From NCBI RefSeq assembly GCF_029392895.1, contig NZ_CP114200.1, forward strand, positions 1,269,501 through 1,333,500: a stretch of DNA of 64,000 nt, in the 5' to 3' direction. Source of the stretch: Streptomyces sp. 71268 (GTDB taxonomy: Bacteria; Actinomycetota; Actinomycetes; Streptomycetales; Streptomycetaceae). The notes under the pieces are model-generated. The model made no database searches, was not told the DNA's origin, and saw only the letters and a list, made by a program, of their open reading frames with translations. The translations under genes and the position numbers were made by a program. Positions 6,885 through 15,537 of this stretch are shown here, piece by piece; within the stretch, counting starts at the first letter, position 1, and the number at the start of each line of letters is the position of its first letter.

Positions 6885-8913
6885 CGCGGGCAAGACCAGT
6901 CTGACCGAGCGGCTGCTGTTCGACGCCGGCAGCATCGACCGGCTCGGCAGCGTGGACGCCGGGGACACCCAGACCGACACCGGCGCCATCGAGCGCCAGC
7001 GCGGCATCACCGTACGGACGGCCGTCGCGCCCTTCCTGGTGGGCGACCGCCAGGTGAACGTGATCGACACCCCGGGGCACCCGGACTTCATCGCCGAGGT
7101 GGAGCGGGCGCTCGCGGTGCTCGACGGGGCGGTGCTCGTGCTCTCCGCGGTGGAGGGCGTGCAGCCGCAGACCCGGGTCCTGATGCGGACGCTGCGCGCG
7201 CTCCGCCTGCCCACCCTGGTGTTCGTCAACAAGATCGACCGTACCGGCGCGCGCGAGGGCGGGTTGCTCGCGGACATCCGCCGCAAGCTGTCGCCACGGG
7301 TCGTGGCGTTGAGCGAGGTGCGGGACGCGGGGAGCCGGCGGGCCCGTGCCGTGCCGCGTGCGCTGGAGTCGGCCGCCGTCGCGACGGAGCTGGCCGAGGT
7401 ACTGGCCGAGCACGACGAGGGGCTGCTGGCGCGGCTGGTGGACGGCGATGAGCCGCCGTCGGCTGACGAGGTGCGCGCGGCGCTGGTCGCGCAGACGGCC
7501 GCCGGTCTGGCGCACCCGCTCTACTTCGGCTCGGCGCTGACCGGGCAGGGCGTGGCCGCGCTGGTCGAGGGCGTCGTGGGGCTGCTGCCGACAGCGCCCG
7601 AGCCGCGGGCCGGGGAGGCGGCGCGGGGCACGGTCTTCGCCATCGAGCGCGACGCGGGCGGCGAGAAGGTGTGTTACGTACGGATGCGCGCCGGGTCACC
7701 TCGGCGCGGTCAGCGGGTGAGCCTGCGCCGCGTCGGCCCGGACGGCGGAGTCGTCGAACGGGCCGGCCGCATCTCCGCGTTGGAGGTCGTCAGGGCGGCG
7801 CCCAAGCAGCCCGGGGCGGCCGGGCGGGGCCGGGGCGGCGGGGCGTACGCCATGGGCGGTGGTGACATCGCGCGGGTGTGGGGGCTGGCCGAGGCGCGGG
7901 TGGGCGATCAGCTCGGGGACCCCGCCACGACGGGCACGGGCGAACCGCCGGTGGCCGCCTTCCGGTTTCCGCCACCGACCCTGGAGGCGGTGGCCGTGCC
8001 GCGCGAGTCGGGGCAGGGCCCCCGGCTGCACGCCGCGCTGACGGCCCTCGCCGACCAGGACCCGTTGATCGGCGCGCGCACCGTGCCGGGCCAGGGCACG
8101 GCGGTGCTGCTCTACGGGGAGGTGCAGAAGGAGGTCATCGCGGCGACGCTCAGCCGCGAGTTCGGCGTCGAGGCCGAGTTCGAGCCGAGCCGGGTGCGCT
8201 GCCTGGAGCGGCCGGTGGGCCGGGCGGAGGCGTACGAGGGGATGGGCGACCGCGAGGAGACGCTGTTCTGGGCGTCCGTCGGGCTGCGCGTGGAGCCCGG
8301 GGAGCCGGGGTCAGGCGTGAGCTACCGCCTCGGGGTGGAGCTGGGCTCGCTGCCGCTGGCCTTCCACCGCGCGGTGGAGTCGGCCGTGCGGGACACCCTG
8401 GAGCAGGGGGTGCACGGGTGGCCGGTGACCGACTGCGTGGTCACGTTGTACCGGTGCGGCTTCAACAGCGTGCTGAGCACGGCCGCCGACTTCCGCGGGC
8501 TGACGCCGTTGGTGCTGATGCGGGCCGTCGCCGGGGCGGGCTGCCGGGTCTACGAGCCGTACCACGCCTTCGAGTTGGAGCTGCCACGGGCGGATCTGCC
8601 GGCGGTGTTGGCCCTGCTCGCGGCGCGGGGCGCCGAGGTCGTGGAGTCGGGGCCCGACACCACGGTCACCGGCGGCGCGGGGACGGACGCGGCGGGGGCC
8701 GGGGCGTGGCGCGTGCGCGGGGCGTTGCCCGCGCGGGCGGTGGACGCGGTCCAGCGGCGGCTGCCGGGGCTGACGGGCGGCGAGGTGGTGTGGTGGTCGC
8801 GCCCGTCCGGCGACCGGGCGGTGACCGGGGCGGTACCGCGCCGCGCGCGTACGGACGGCGATCCGCTGGACCGCGCCGCGTACCTGCGGCACCTGTCGCT
8901 GCGCGAGCGGTAG
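6847..8913 (+). CDS. TetM/OtrA-type ribosomal protection GTPase
   Basis: This 688-aa EF-G-like GTPase has all G motifs: AHVDAGKT (G1, residues 9-16), RGITV (G2), DTPGH (G3, about 76) and NKID (G4, about 130). Domains III-V are complete. Domain IV has the loop typical of tetracycline-protection proteins rather than of EF-G, here RCGFNSVLSTAADFRGLTPL, close to Otr(A). Such proteins bind the ribosomal A site and dislodge tetracycline. An Ala/Gly-rich insert lies near residues 315-345. The start at 6847 matches the family N-terminus (MTTLNIGILAHVDAG). It converges on an MFS exporter gene. Tetracycline specificity is inferred; some chromosomal homologues have no known resistance role. Confidence 0.88.
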   Translation: MTTLNIGILAHVDAGKTSLTERLLFDAGSIDRLGSVDAGDTQTDTGAIERQRGITVRTAVAPFLVGDRQVNVIDTPGHPDFIAEVERALAVLDGAVLVLSAVEGVQPQTRVLMRTLRALRLPTLVFVNKIDRTGAREGGLLADIRRKLSPRVVALSEVRDAGSRRARAVPRALESAAVATELAEVLAEHDEGLLARLVDGDEPPSADEVRAALVAQTAAGLAHPLYFGSALTGQGVAALVEGVVGLLPTAPEPRAGEAARGTVFAIERDAGGEKVCYVRMRAGSPRRGQRVSLRRVGPDGGVVERAGRISALEVVRAAPKQPGAAGRGRGGGAYAMGGGDIARVWGLAEARVGDQLGDPATTGTGEPPVAAFRFPPPTLEAVAVPRESGQGPRLHAALTALADQDPLIGARTVPGQGTAVLLYGEVQKEVIAATLSREFGVEAEFEPSRVRCLERPVGRAEAYEGMGDREETLFWASVGLRVEPGEPGSGVSYRLGVELGSLPLAFHRAVESAVRDTLEQGVHGWPVTDCVVTLYRCGFNSVLSTAADFRGLTPLVLMRAVAGAGCRVYEPYHAFELELPRADLPAVLALLAARGAEVVESGPDTTVTGGAGTDAAGAGAWRVRGALPARAVDAVQRRLPGLTGGEVVWWSRPSGDRAVTGAVPRRARTDGDPLDRAAYLRHLSLRER

Positions 8914-8914
8914 G

Positions 8915-8956
8915 CGTACGGGGGCGGCTCGGGCTCCGGGAGCCGCCCCCCGTACG
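8915..8956. terminator. Shared terminator of the converging GTPase and MFS genes
   Basis: Arms 8915-8930 and 8940-8956 pair over about 16 bp with one bulged C. The hairpin begins 2 nt after the GTPase stop. If the MFS gene stops at 8984, it lies 28 nt past that stop as well, so it serves both genes. Confidence 0.8.
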
Positions 8957-8983
8957 GGACGCGGGCGTACGGGGCGCCGGTGC

Positions 8984-10232
8984 TCAGGCGTCGCCGCGGG
9001 CCGGTGTCGGCTCGGGGTGCGGCGGCGGGTGGGGGGGCGCGGGGCAGCAGGAGGGGGGTGGCCAGGGCGAGCAGGCCCGCGACGGCGAGGGCGGTGCGCG
9101 GGTCGGTGTGGCTCGCGAGCAGGCCGCCGAGCGCGGTGCACAGGGCGATGGCCGCCTGCTGACCGGTGGACCAGGCCGACAGGGTGCGGGCGACGAGGTG
9201 CCCGGGGGTGTGTTCGAGCCGGTAGGTGGCGAGGACCGGGGTGTACAGGCTCATGTTGACGATGATCGCCAGCTCGATGGCGATCACGGTGACCAGGCCG
9301 ACGACGCCGGGGCCGACGAAGGCCAGACCGATCAGCCAGAGGACGCGCAGGGTGCCGACGGTCCGGAAGACGGCGTGCTGGCCGTGGCGGGCCACGACCC
9401 GGCGGGCCAGCCGGGAGCCGACGAGGCCGCCGAGGCAGGGGGCGGCGAAGGCGAGGGCGTACTGCCAGGGGGCGAACCCGAGGTCGCGCAGGAGGAGTAC
9501 GGCCAGCAACGGTTCGGTGGCCATGACGAGGCCGGCGACGAGCAGGTTGTTGAGGTAGAGCGCCCGTAGAACGGGATCGGCCGCGATGTGGCGCCAGCCG
9601 TCCAGGACGGTGCCCGCGCGGGGTGGGTGCGAGGCGGCGGGGCGTGGTGGTTGTTCCCGGCCGCCCATCGCGGTGATGCCGAGCGCGGACAGCAGGTAGC
9701 TGACGGCGTCGGCGACCACGGTGGCGACCGGTCCGAACAGGCCGATCGCGGCCCCGCCCAGCGGTGGTCCGACCGCGATGGAGCTCCAGTTCGTGGACTC
9801 GAACCGGGCGTTGGCCACGAGCAGGTCGGCCGGGCGGAGGAGGACCTTGAGGTAGGCGCCGCTGGCCGCGTTGAAGGCGATCCTGGTGGCGGCGACCACG
9901 GCCGAGATCACCAGGAGTTGGGCGAGGCTCAGCCAGCCGAAGGCGTAACCGACCGGGATGGTGGCCATGGCCGCGCACCGGATCAGGTCCATCGCGATCA
10001 TGACCGGGCGCTTGCGCCGGAACTCCACCCACGGCGCGAGCGGCACCGCGAGCAGGGCGCCCACCGCGGGCCCGATCGCGGACAGCGCGGACACCTCGGC
10101 GGGGCTGGCCTCCAGCACCAGCACGGCGATCAGCGGGAGGGCGCCGAAGCCCAGTCCCGACCCGTAGGCACTCATCGCGTACGCCGCCCACAGCCAGCCG
10201 AACCGCCGGCCCAGCCGCCTTCCGCCCACCAT
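8984..10232 (-). CDS. MFS exporter with probable frameshift near its 3' end
   Basis: A major facilitator of about 415 aa with twelve expected hydrophobic segments and the enterobactin-exporter/MFS_3 look (ATRIAFNAASGAYLK, ARTLSAWSTGQQAAIAL). It probably exports a drug or metabolite. ATG 10232 has AGAGG upstream; an in-frame TTG at 10265 is less likely. As written, the frame misses a stop and runs to 8550, antisense to the GTPase gene for 364 nt. Removing one G from the G7 run at 9031-9037 gives a G/C-ending codon series and a TGA at 8984, right before the shared terminator. I therefore give 8984 as the end. It diverges from a LysR gene that probably regulates it. Confidence 0.8.
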
Positions 10233-10336
10233 GCCCGCGCGCCTCTTGAGGTCTCGACCCAACAAACCGACGTTGCCGCGAGAGAGCTAAGCGAGGCGCT
10301 CCACAGCAGGTCAAACAACTGTCCCGGGGGCGGCTC

Positions 10337-10351
10337 ACAACCGTTGGTTGT
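10337..10351. promoter_or_regulatory. Inverted repeat in the MFS/LysR divergent promoter
   Basis: ACAACC (10337-10342) and GGTTGT (10346-10351) are inverted around GTT, 18 bp before the LysR GTG and 105 bp before the MFS ATG. A dyad here is what a LysR regulator would bind. The spacing differs from the classical T-N11-A, so the assignment is tentative. Confidence 0.5.
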
Positions 10352-10369
10352 TCATTAGGGTGGGCCGGC

Positions 10370-11317
10370 GTGGACCTCGAAGCCGTACGTACCTTCGTCG
10401 CCGTCGCGGCGGCGGGCCAGTTCCAGGAAGCCGCCGCCGAGCTGTCGGTCACCCAGCAGGCCGTCTCCAAGCGCGTCGCCACGCTGGAGAAGGGGCTCGG
10501 CGTGCGCCTGTTCACGCGCACCGCGCGCGGGGCCCGGCTCACCGTCGACGGCCAGGCGTTCCTGCCGCACGCCCGCGAGCTGCTCCGGGTGGCGGAGCGG
10601 GCCGACGCGTCCGTGCGGCCGGGGCGGCGGGCGCTACGGGTCGACGTGGTCAACCGGCGGATCGTGACCGCCGGGCTGCTCCAGGACTTCTACCGCACGC
10701 GGCCGGCGTTCGCCCTGGACGTGGTGACCCTGGACGCCGACGTGGAGGGCGCGATCGCCGCCGTCGAGGCGGGGACCATCGACGCCACGTTCCACGCGGT
10801 CCCGCCCCGGCAGCAGCTGCCGGACGCCGTCAGGTCGGCCCAACTGATCCACGAGCCGCACCAGTTGCTCGTCGGGCCGCGGCACCCGCTGGCCGGTGCC
10901 CGGGCCGTCACGCCCGGGCAACTCGTCGGGCGGCGCATCCGGATGCCGGGCCTCGACGCCCGTGGCGAGGTGGCCACCTACTACGACGAGCTGTCCGCCG
11001 CCTTCGGCATCACGATCGACGTGGTGGGGCCGGTCTTCGGGAACGAGACGCTGCTCGCGGAGATCGCCGGCTCGGCGGACCTGTCGACCCTGGTCGGCGA
11101 GGGCTCGCGGTACCTGTGGCCGGACAGCTACGACCTGCGGCGGATTCCCATACGCGACCCCGCGCCGCTCTATCCACTGTCCCTGATCTGGCGCGCCGAC
11201 AACCCGCACCCCGGGCTCGGCGAACTGCGCGGCTACCTCCACTCCAGGCGGACGCACCCGCCCGACGCCCACGTCTGGCTCCCGACCTGGGGCGCGCCGG
11301 CGGCCCGGCGGCCGTAA
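10370..11317 (+). CDS. LysR family transcriptional regulator
   Basis: This 315-aa regulator has an N-terminal winged helix-turn-helix (residues 1-60: MDLEAVRTFVAVAAAGQFQE, then LSVTQQAVSKRVATLEKGLG) and a substrate-binding-like effector domain (about 85-295). Start GTG 10370 begins the canonical LysR N-terminus. It is divergent from the MFS exporter, the usual layout for a LysR regulator controlling the neighbouring transporter and itself. The effector is unknown. Confidence 0.92.
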   Translation: MDLEAVRTFVAVAAAGQFQEAAAELSVTQQAVSKRVATLEKGLGVRLFTRTARGARLTVDGQAFLPHARELLRVAERADASVRPGRRALRVDVVNRRIVTAGLLQDFYRTRPAFALDVVTLDADVEGAIAAVEAGTIDATFHAVPPRQQLPDAVRSAQLIHEPHQLLVGPRHPLAGARAVTPGQLVGRRIRMPGLDARGEVATYYDELSAAFGITIDVVGPVFGNETLLAEIAGSADLSTLVGEGSRYLWPDSYDLRRIPIRDPAPLYPLSLIWRADNPHPGLGELRGYLHSRRTHPPDAHVWLPTWGAPAARRP

Positions 11318-11549
11318 CCGGGTGGCGCGCGGCGCCGGCCGTCCGCGCCCGGCGTGGTGGCGCGCGGGCGCCGGGCGCGGGTTGCCTGGGTGCGCGCCGG
11401 TGGAGGTGGCTCGGCGTGGTGGTACGGGCCGGCGCGGCGTGGTGGTGGGGCGCGGGCGAGGTTTCGGGGTGCGCGCGGGCGTGGAATAGCTGAGCCTCAT
11501 CGCAGGTCGGTACCGGCGTCCCCGGGTCGCGGGGCGCGGAGGGAGCGTC

Positions 11550-12746
11550 ATGGTCATCCGACGTCGGAGGACGGCGAGCGCCATCGGGGCCACCGCCGTC
11601 GGCGCCGCCGTACTGCTCGCCGGCCTGGTCACGGGGAACAACGGCGGTGGCGGTGCCGCGAGTTCGCCCCCCTCCCCCGCCACCGCCGCGCACCGGCAGG
11701 CGGCGAGCGAGCCGCCCGCGCCGGCGCCCGCCACCCCGTCGCGGCCGGCCGCCACCACGACCGCGCGGGGCGGCTCGGGAGCCGCGGCTCCCATGGGCGC
11801 CTTCCTCGGCTCAGGCCCGGAGGCGTTGCGGCGGATGACTGAATTCCAGCGGTGGCTGGGCGGGCCGACGCTGCGCGTCGGGCACACGTACCTCCCCGGC
11901 GACCTGTGGTCCAACATCGAGGGGCGGCCGGAGTTCCTGCGGCCCTGGACCGAGTGGCGGCGGGCCGACCCCGCGCGCCTCCTCGTGCTCAACGTGCCGA
12001 TGCTGGAGCGCAACGAGGCGGGCGTGCCCGACCACGAGGTGCGGGCGCTGTTGCGGCGGGGCGCCGACGGCGCGTTCGACCGGCACTTCCGCACGCTGGC
12101 GCGGCGCCTGGTGCGACTGGGGGCGCCCGACACGGTCATCGTGCTCGGCTGGGAGATGAACGGCGTGACGTACACCGGCCGGTGCGCGCCCGATCCGCCG
12201 GCGTGGCGGGCGTACTGGCGGCGCGTCGTCACCGCGATGCGCGCCGTGCCCGGGCAGCGGCTGCGCTTCGACTTCGCGCCCAGCCGAGGGGAGGACGCCA
12301 TCGGGTGGACCGCCTGCTACCCCGGCGACGACGTGGTGGACATCCTCGGCATGGACTCCTACGACCAGCCCCCGGGTGAGGACTTCGCGGACTACGTGAA
12401 CCAGCCGTACGGGCTGCGCCACCAGGTCGAGTTCGCCGCGGCGCACGGCAAGCCGATCTCGTACCCGGAGTGGGGACTCTTCCGCAACGGTGACAACCCG
12501 GCGTTCGTGCGGGGGATGTTGGAGTGGATGGCGGCGCACCCGCCCGTCTACCAGACCATCACGGACTACTGCCCGCACGGGGTCTGGGAGTGCGGCCGGA
12601 GCCCGAAGTCGACGGAGGCGTTCCGGCGGGAGCTGGCCGCCGCGGCGGCACACCCGGACACGGACACGGACACGGACCCAGGCTCGGACCCAGACGCGGA
12701 TTCGGACCCGGGCCCGGACGCGGACGCGGACGCGGACGCGGACTGA
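11550..12746 (+). CDS. Secreted GH26-like glycoside hydrolase
   Basis: This 398-aa protein has a signal anchor (residues 10-30), a Pro/Ala/Thr linker (to about 80) and a TIM-barrel-type domain (about 85-365). GWEMNG (about residue 201) matches the acid/base Glu site of GH26-type mannanases and lichenases, and YPEWGL (about 307) the nucleophile Glu. It would cleave a beta-glycan outside the membrane. The tail is a low-complexity Asp-Thr/Asp-Ala run (residues 369-398). The ATG has GGAGGGAG upstream. It converges on the exopolysaccharide operon at 12781 with 34 bp between stops, suggesting that it trims or edits that polymer; this role is inference. Confidence 0.78.
   Translation: MVIRRRRTASAIGATAVGAAVLLAGLVTGNNGGGGAASSPPSPATAAHRQAASEPPAPAPATPSRPAATTTARGGSGAAAPMGAFLGSGPEALRRMTEFQRWLGGPTLRVGHTYLPGDLWSNIEGRPEFLRPWTEWRRADPARLLVLNVPMLERNEAGVPDHEVRALLRRGADGAFDRHFRTLARRLVRLGAPDTVIVLGWEMNGVTYTGRCAPDPPAWRAYWRRVVTAMRAVPGQRLRFDFAPSRGEDAIGWTACYPGDDVVDILGMDSYDQPPGEDFADYVNQPYGLRHQVEFAAAHGKPISYPEWGLFRNGDNPAFVRGMLEWMAAHPPVYQTITDYCPHGVWECGRSPKSTEAFRRELAAAAAHPDTDTDTDPGSDPDADSDPGPDADADADAD
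12655..12743 (+). repeat. GACACG/GACGCG hexanucleotide repeat at the gene end
   Basis: The last 30 codons of the GH26-like gene are imperfect tandem repeats: GACACG early and GACGCG late, coding Asp-Thr then Asp-Ala. Because the unit is 6 nt, length changes keep the frame. Confidence 0.75.
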
Positions 12747-12780
12747 CCGTAGGTGCGAGCCGACGGGGGCGCGTGCGGCG

Positions 12781-14151
12781 TCAGCGCGGCGTGCCGCCGG
12801 TGCGGCGGGCGCGTAGGCGCGACCGCCAGGCGAGCAGGACCGGCAGCCTGGTGCGGGCGAGGTTCGCGAGCGCGCCGCGCGCCGTCAGGTGGCCGGCGCG
12901 CAGCCACAGCGCCGGGGCGAGGCGGCGACGGGCCAGCAGCAGGCGCCGGTTGACGACGGTCTCCGGCCGCCAGTGCCGCTTGTACGGCTCGTCGCCGCGC
13001 AGCAGGCTGAGCACGCGGCGGCCGGTGGCGGTGGCGCGGGCGGCGTCCTGGCGCAGCAGCATGGTGGCGATGTCCACCTTGGCGCGGGCCTCGGGGTGCG
13101 CCCCGTAGAGGTAGCCGCCCGCCAGGTGGCGGGAGAACAGCGTGACCTCGCTGACCAGGACCAGGTCGCCGAGCCGGTACTCGGTCAGGGCCGCGTCGCC
13201 GGTGCGCACCAGCTGGCGGGTGGCGCGGGCGAGGTGTTCCGCGAAGCGGGGCCGCAGGTGCTCGGGGGTGACGCCGCGCCCCTGCCACTGCTGGCCGTGC
13301 AGGGCGAGCATGGTGGCCACGGCTCCGGGCACCTCGTGTTCGGCCACGGCGCGGTGGGTGATGCCGAGTTCGTCGACCCGGCGCAGTTTGCGGCGCGCGT
13401 TGCGCGCGCTGGCGCCGGAGAGCCTGCGCAACAGGTCGTCCATGGGTACGCCGGGCAGTTCCAGACACACGGAGTCGGCGCGCCGGCGCACCGGGCCACG
13501 CCAGCGTTCGACCACGCGCTCGGCGGCCGCCCCGGGCCGCACCTCGCGAAGCTCGACCAGCGCGGTGCGGGCCAGGTGGCGCAGCCCGGTGGCGAGCGCG
13601 TCGGCGGCCCGGGGACAGCGGTCGTCGAGGAGGAAATCGCAGAAGTCGGAGATGTCGAGCCCGAGCGGGAACAGCGTGGGCAGCGGGCGGTAGCGGAGCA
13701 TCAGCGGCGCCGCGCCCACGAGTTCCCGGGCCGGCGCGGCGGGCGTACCAGCGGGGGCGGCGGAGGCGTGGACCTGCTCGGGCGACTGCGGCGGCTCGGG
13801 CGTCGCTGACGCCTCGCGGTGGACCAGCACTAGGCGCAGCCGGCCGCGTTGGCCGTACGAGAGCCACCAGGAGTGGAGCCAGGCGTGGCTCTGGAACGGG
13901 GTGGCGGCGGCGCACCGTCGGTACAGGCCGTCCCACGCGTCGGCCAACGCCCCGAACTGCTCCGGGTCGCGGCAGACGGTGACGACGAGCCGCTCGGACG
14001 GCGCGGGGGTGGTGGGTGCTGTCGGGGTGGTGAGTGTGATGGCCGGGGTGGGTGGGGCGACTTCCGCCGTGGCCGCCGGTGTCAGGGGGGCTGGTGTTGA
14101 TGGGTGGGTGGCGGAGGGTGGCGTCGGGTGGAGCGGCTGGTGGGTGGTCAT
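12781..14151 (-). CDS. BioF2/CelD-type GNAT acyltransferase
   Basis: This 456-aa protein has a disordered Thr/Pro N-terminus (1-50) and an acyltransferase of the CelD/BcsL (BioF2-like, FemAB-fold) family. Family blocks are DAWDGLYRRCAAATPFQSHA (about 70-90), SGASARNARRKLRR (about 237), HGQQWQGRG (about 279) and GGYLYGAHPEARAKVDIATM (about 350). Members acylate sugars or peptides at the cell envelope and are common in exopolysaccharide loci. It is the last gene of the minus-strand operon; its ATG overlaps the preceding stop by ATGA (14148-14151), implying translational coupling. Likely job: decorating the polymer or its precursor. Confidence 0.82.
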   Translation of the reverse strand: MTTHQPLHPTPPSATHPSTPAPLTPAATAEVAPPTPAITLTTPTAPTTPAPSERLVVTVCRDPEQFGALADAWDGLYRRCAAATPFQSHAWLHSWWLSYGQRGRLRLVLVHREASATPEPPQSPEQVHASAAPAGTPAAPARELVGAAPLMLRYRPLPTLFPLGLDISDFCDFLLDDRCPRAADALATGLRHLARTALVELREVRPGAAAERVVERWRGPVRRRADSVCLELPGVPMDDLLRRLSGASARNARRKLRRVDELGITHRAVAEHEVPGAVATMLALHGQQWQGRGVTPEHLRPRFAEHLARATRQLVRTGDAALTEYRLGDLVLVSEVTLFSRHLAGGYLYGAHPEARAKVDIATMLLRQDAARATATGRRVLSLLRGDEPYKRHWRPETVVNRRLLLARRRLAPALWLRAGHLTARGALANLARTRLPVLLAWRSRLRARRTGGTPR

Positions 14152-15529
14152 CGCGGCTCCGCTGCCGGAGTGGGGAGCGAGTCGGGGGCGCCGGCCTGGT
14201 AGGGCTCGGGGCCGCCGGCCTGGCGGGGCTCGGGGGTGGGACGCGGGCGTACGAGCAGGGCGAGGGCGCCGACCAGCCCGCCGGCACAGCCGCCGACAGC
14301 GAGGGAGATGGGGAGCGAGGGCGAGGTGGGCGCGGTGGGCGGCACGGCCCGCGCGAAGACGGTGAGCCGTACCCCCGTGCTGCGTGCGGACCGGTTGGCG
14401 TGCTCGGCCAGGGCGTGGGCGACGGCGTTGGCGGTGGTCGCGGCGCGGCCGGCGCGGGCGTCGGCCCCCGTGACCTCGATCATCGGGGCGTCGGGCGAGG
14501 TGGCGGTGCGCACGCTGGCCCGGAGGTCGTCCACGGGCATCCCGGTGGTGCGCTGCGCCGCGCCCAACACGGCGCCACCGGTGGTGATACGGCCGTACGC
14601 CTGAGCGAAGCCCAGCGCGGTCGCCGGGTCCGTACCGTCCTTGGCGACGGCGACGACGTAGCTGGTGGCGGTGTACTCGGGGGTGGCGAGCGCTCCGTAG
14701 GCGCCGCCGCCCGCGAGGCCCAACGCGGCGCCGAGCGCCACCGGCCACCACCCCGGCAGCCGCGACCGCACCGCCCCCCACCGTGCCGCGACGGGCCGGG
14801 GCCCGCCGGGCGGCCGCTCGGCGTTCGGCCGCGCGACGGACGGCGTGACCGACGCCGCCGGGTCGGTGGCGGCCGTGCCCGGGGCCGGCCGCGCCGCCTC
14901 GCGGGCGGCGTCCGGCGCTTCCGCCGGACCGTCCGCCACCTCGCTCGCGGCCGGCGCCTTCGCGGGCGCGACGGCCGCGGCCTCGCCGGCGGGGTCGCCG
15001 GTCTCCGGGGCGTCGGCGGGCGGGGCGGTGGGCGGGGCGTCGGGAGCGCTGGCGTGCGGGGTGTCGGCGGTGGGGGTCATCGGGCGCGCGGTGGTGTTGT
15101 CCTGGGTATCGGAGCCGCCGTGCGCGCCGGTGCGCTGCCGGTCCTTGGCCGCGCCGGTGCTCCGCTTGGGGCGCGGTGCGGCGGGGGTGGCTCTGCTCGC
15201 GGCCCACGTGGGGGCGGGCTTCGGCCGCGGCGTGGCGGCCGGCTTGACGGGCGGCCTGACGGCTTCCTTGGTGGGCGGCTTGGCGGCTTCCTTGGCGGGC
15301 GGTGTCGTGGGCGCTGGGGCGGAGGCATCGGCGGGCGCGGTTGGGGCGCTGCTGGTGGGGGCGGGCGCCGGGCCCGGGGGCGGGGCCGACGCGTCGTCCG
15401 TCGCCGGGGGTCGGTCGGGCCGGCTGGGGTGCAGGGCGTGCCGTCGGCGGGGGTGTCGCGGGGCGGGCCGCCGGGGGTGCCTACGCGAGCCGCCGTCCGC
15501 TTGGCCGGGGCGGTGGGGGTCTTGGGCAT
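14148..15529 (-). CDS. Wzz-like chain-length determinant, frame broken by a 1-nt indel
   Basis: The product is a polysaccharide co-polymerase-like membrane protein: a Pro/Ala/Lys-rich cytosolic region, a helix (GWWPVALGAALGLAGGGAYG), a periplasmic domain beginning ALATPEYTATSYVVAV, and a second helix before a short tail. Such proteins set chain length. The start MPKTPTAPAK at 15529 has an AGAGGTGAG site, but its frame switches at the G5 run 15406-15410. After that, codons with G/C third bases lie in the frame of the Wzz domain. One extra G restores a 460-aa protein. If literal, the downstream fragment would start at ATG 15080, which has no ribosome site; the MPKT frame would end in TGA at 15077. 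Confidence 0.72.
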
Positions 15530-15537
15530 GGGGCTGC

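Noticed and set aside
8550..8983. C-terminal extension of the MFS exporter
   Set aside because: It reads through the shared terminator and antisense to the GTPase gene with Arg/Ser/Pro shadow composition; a one-base correction supplies a stop at 8984.
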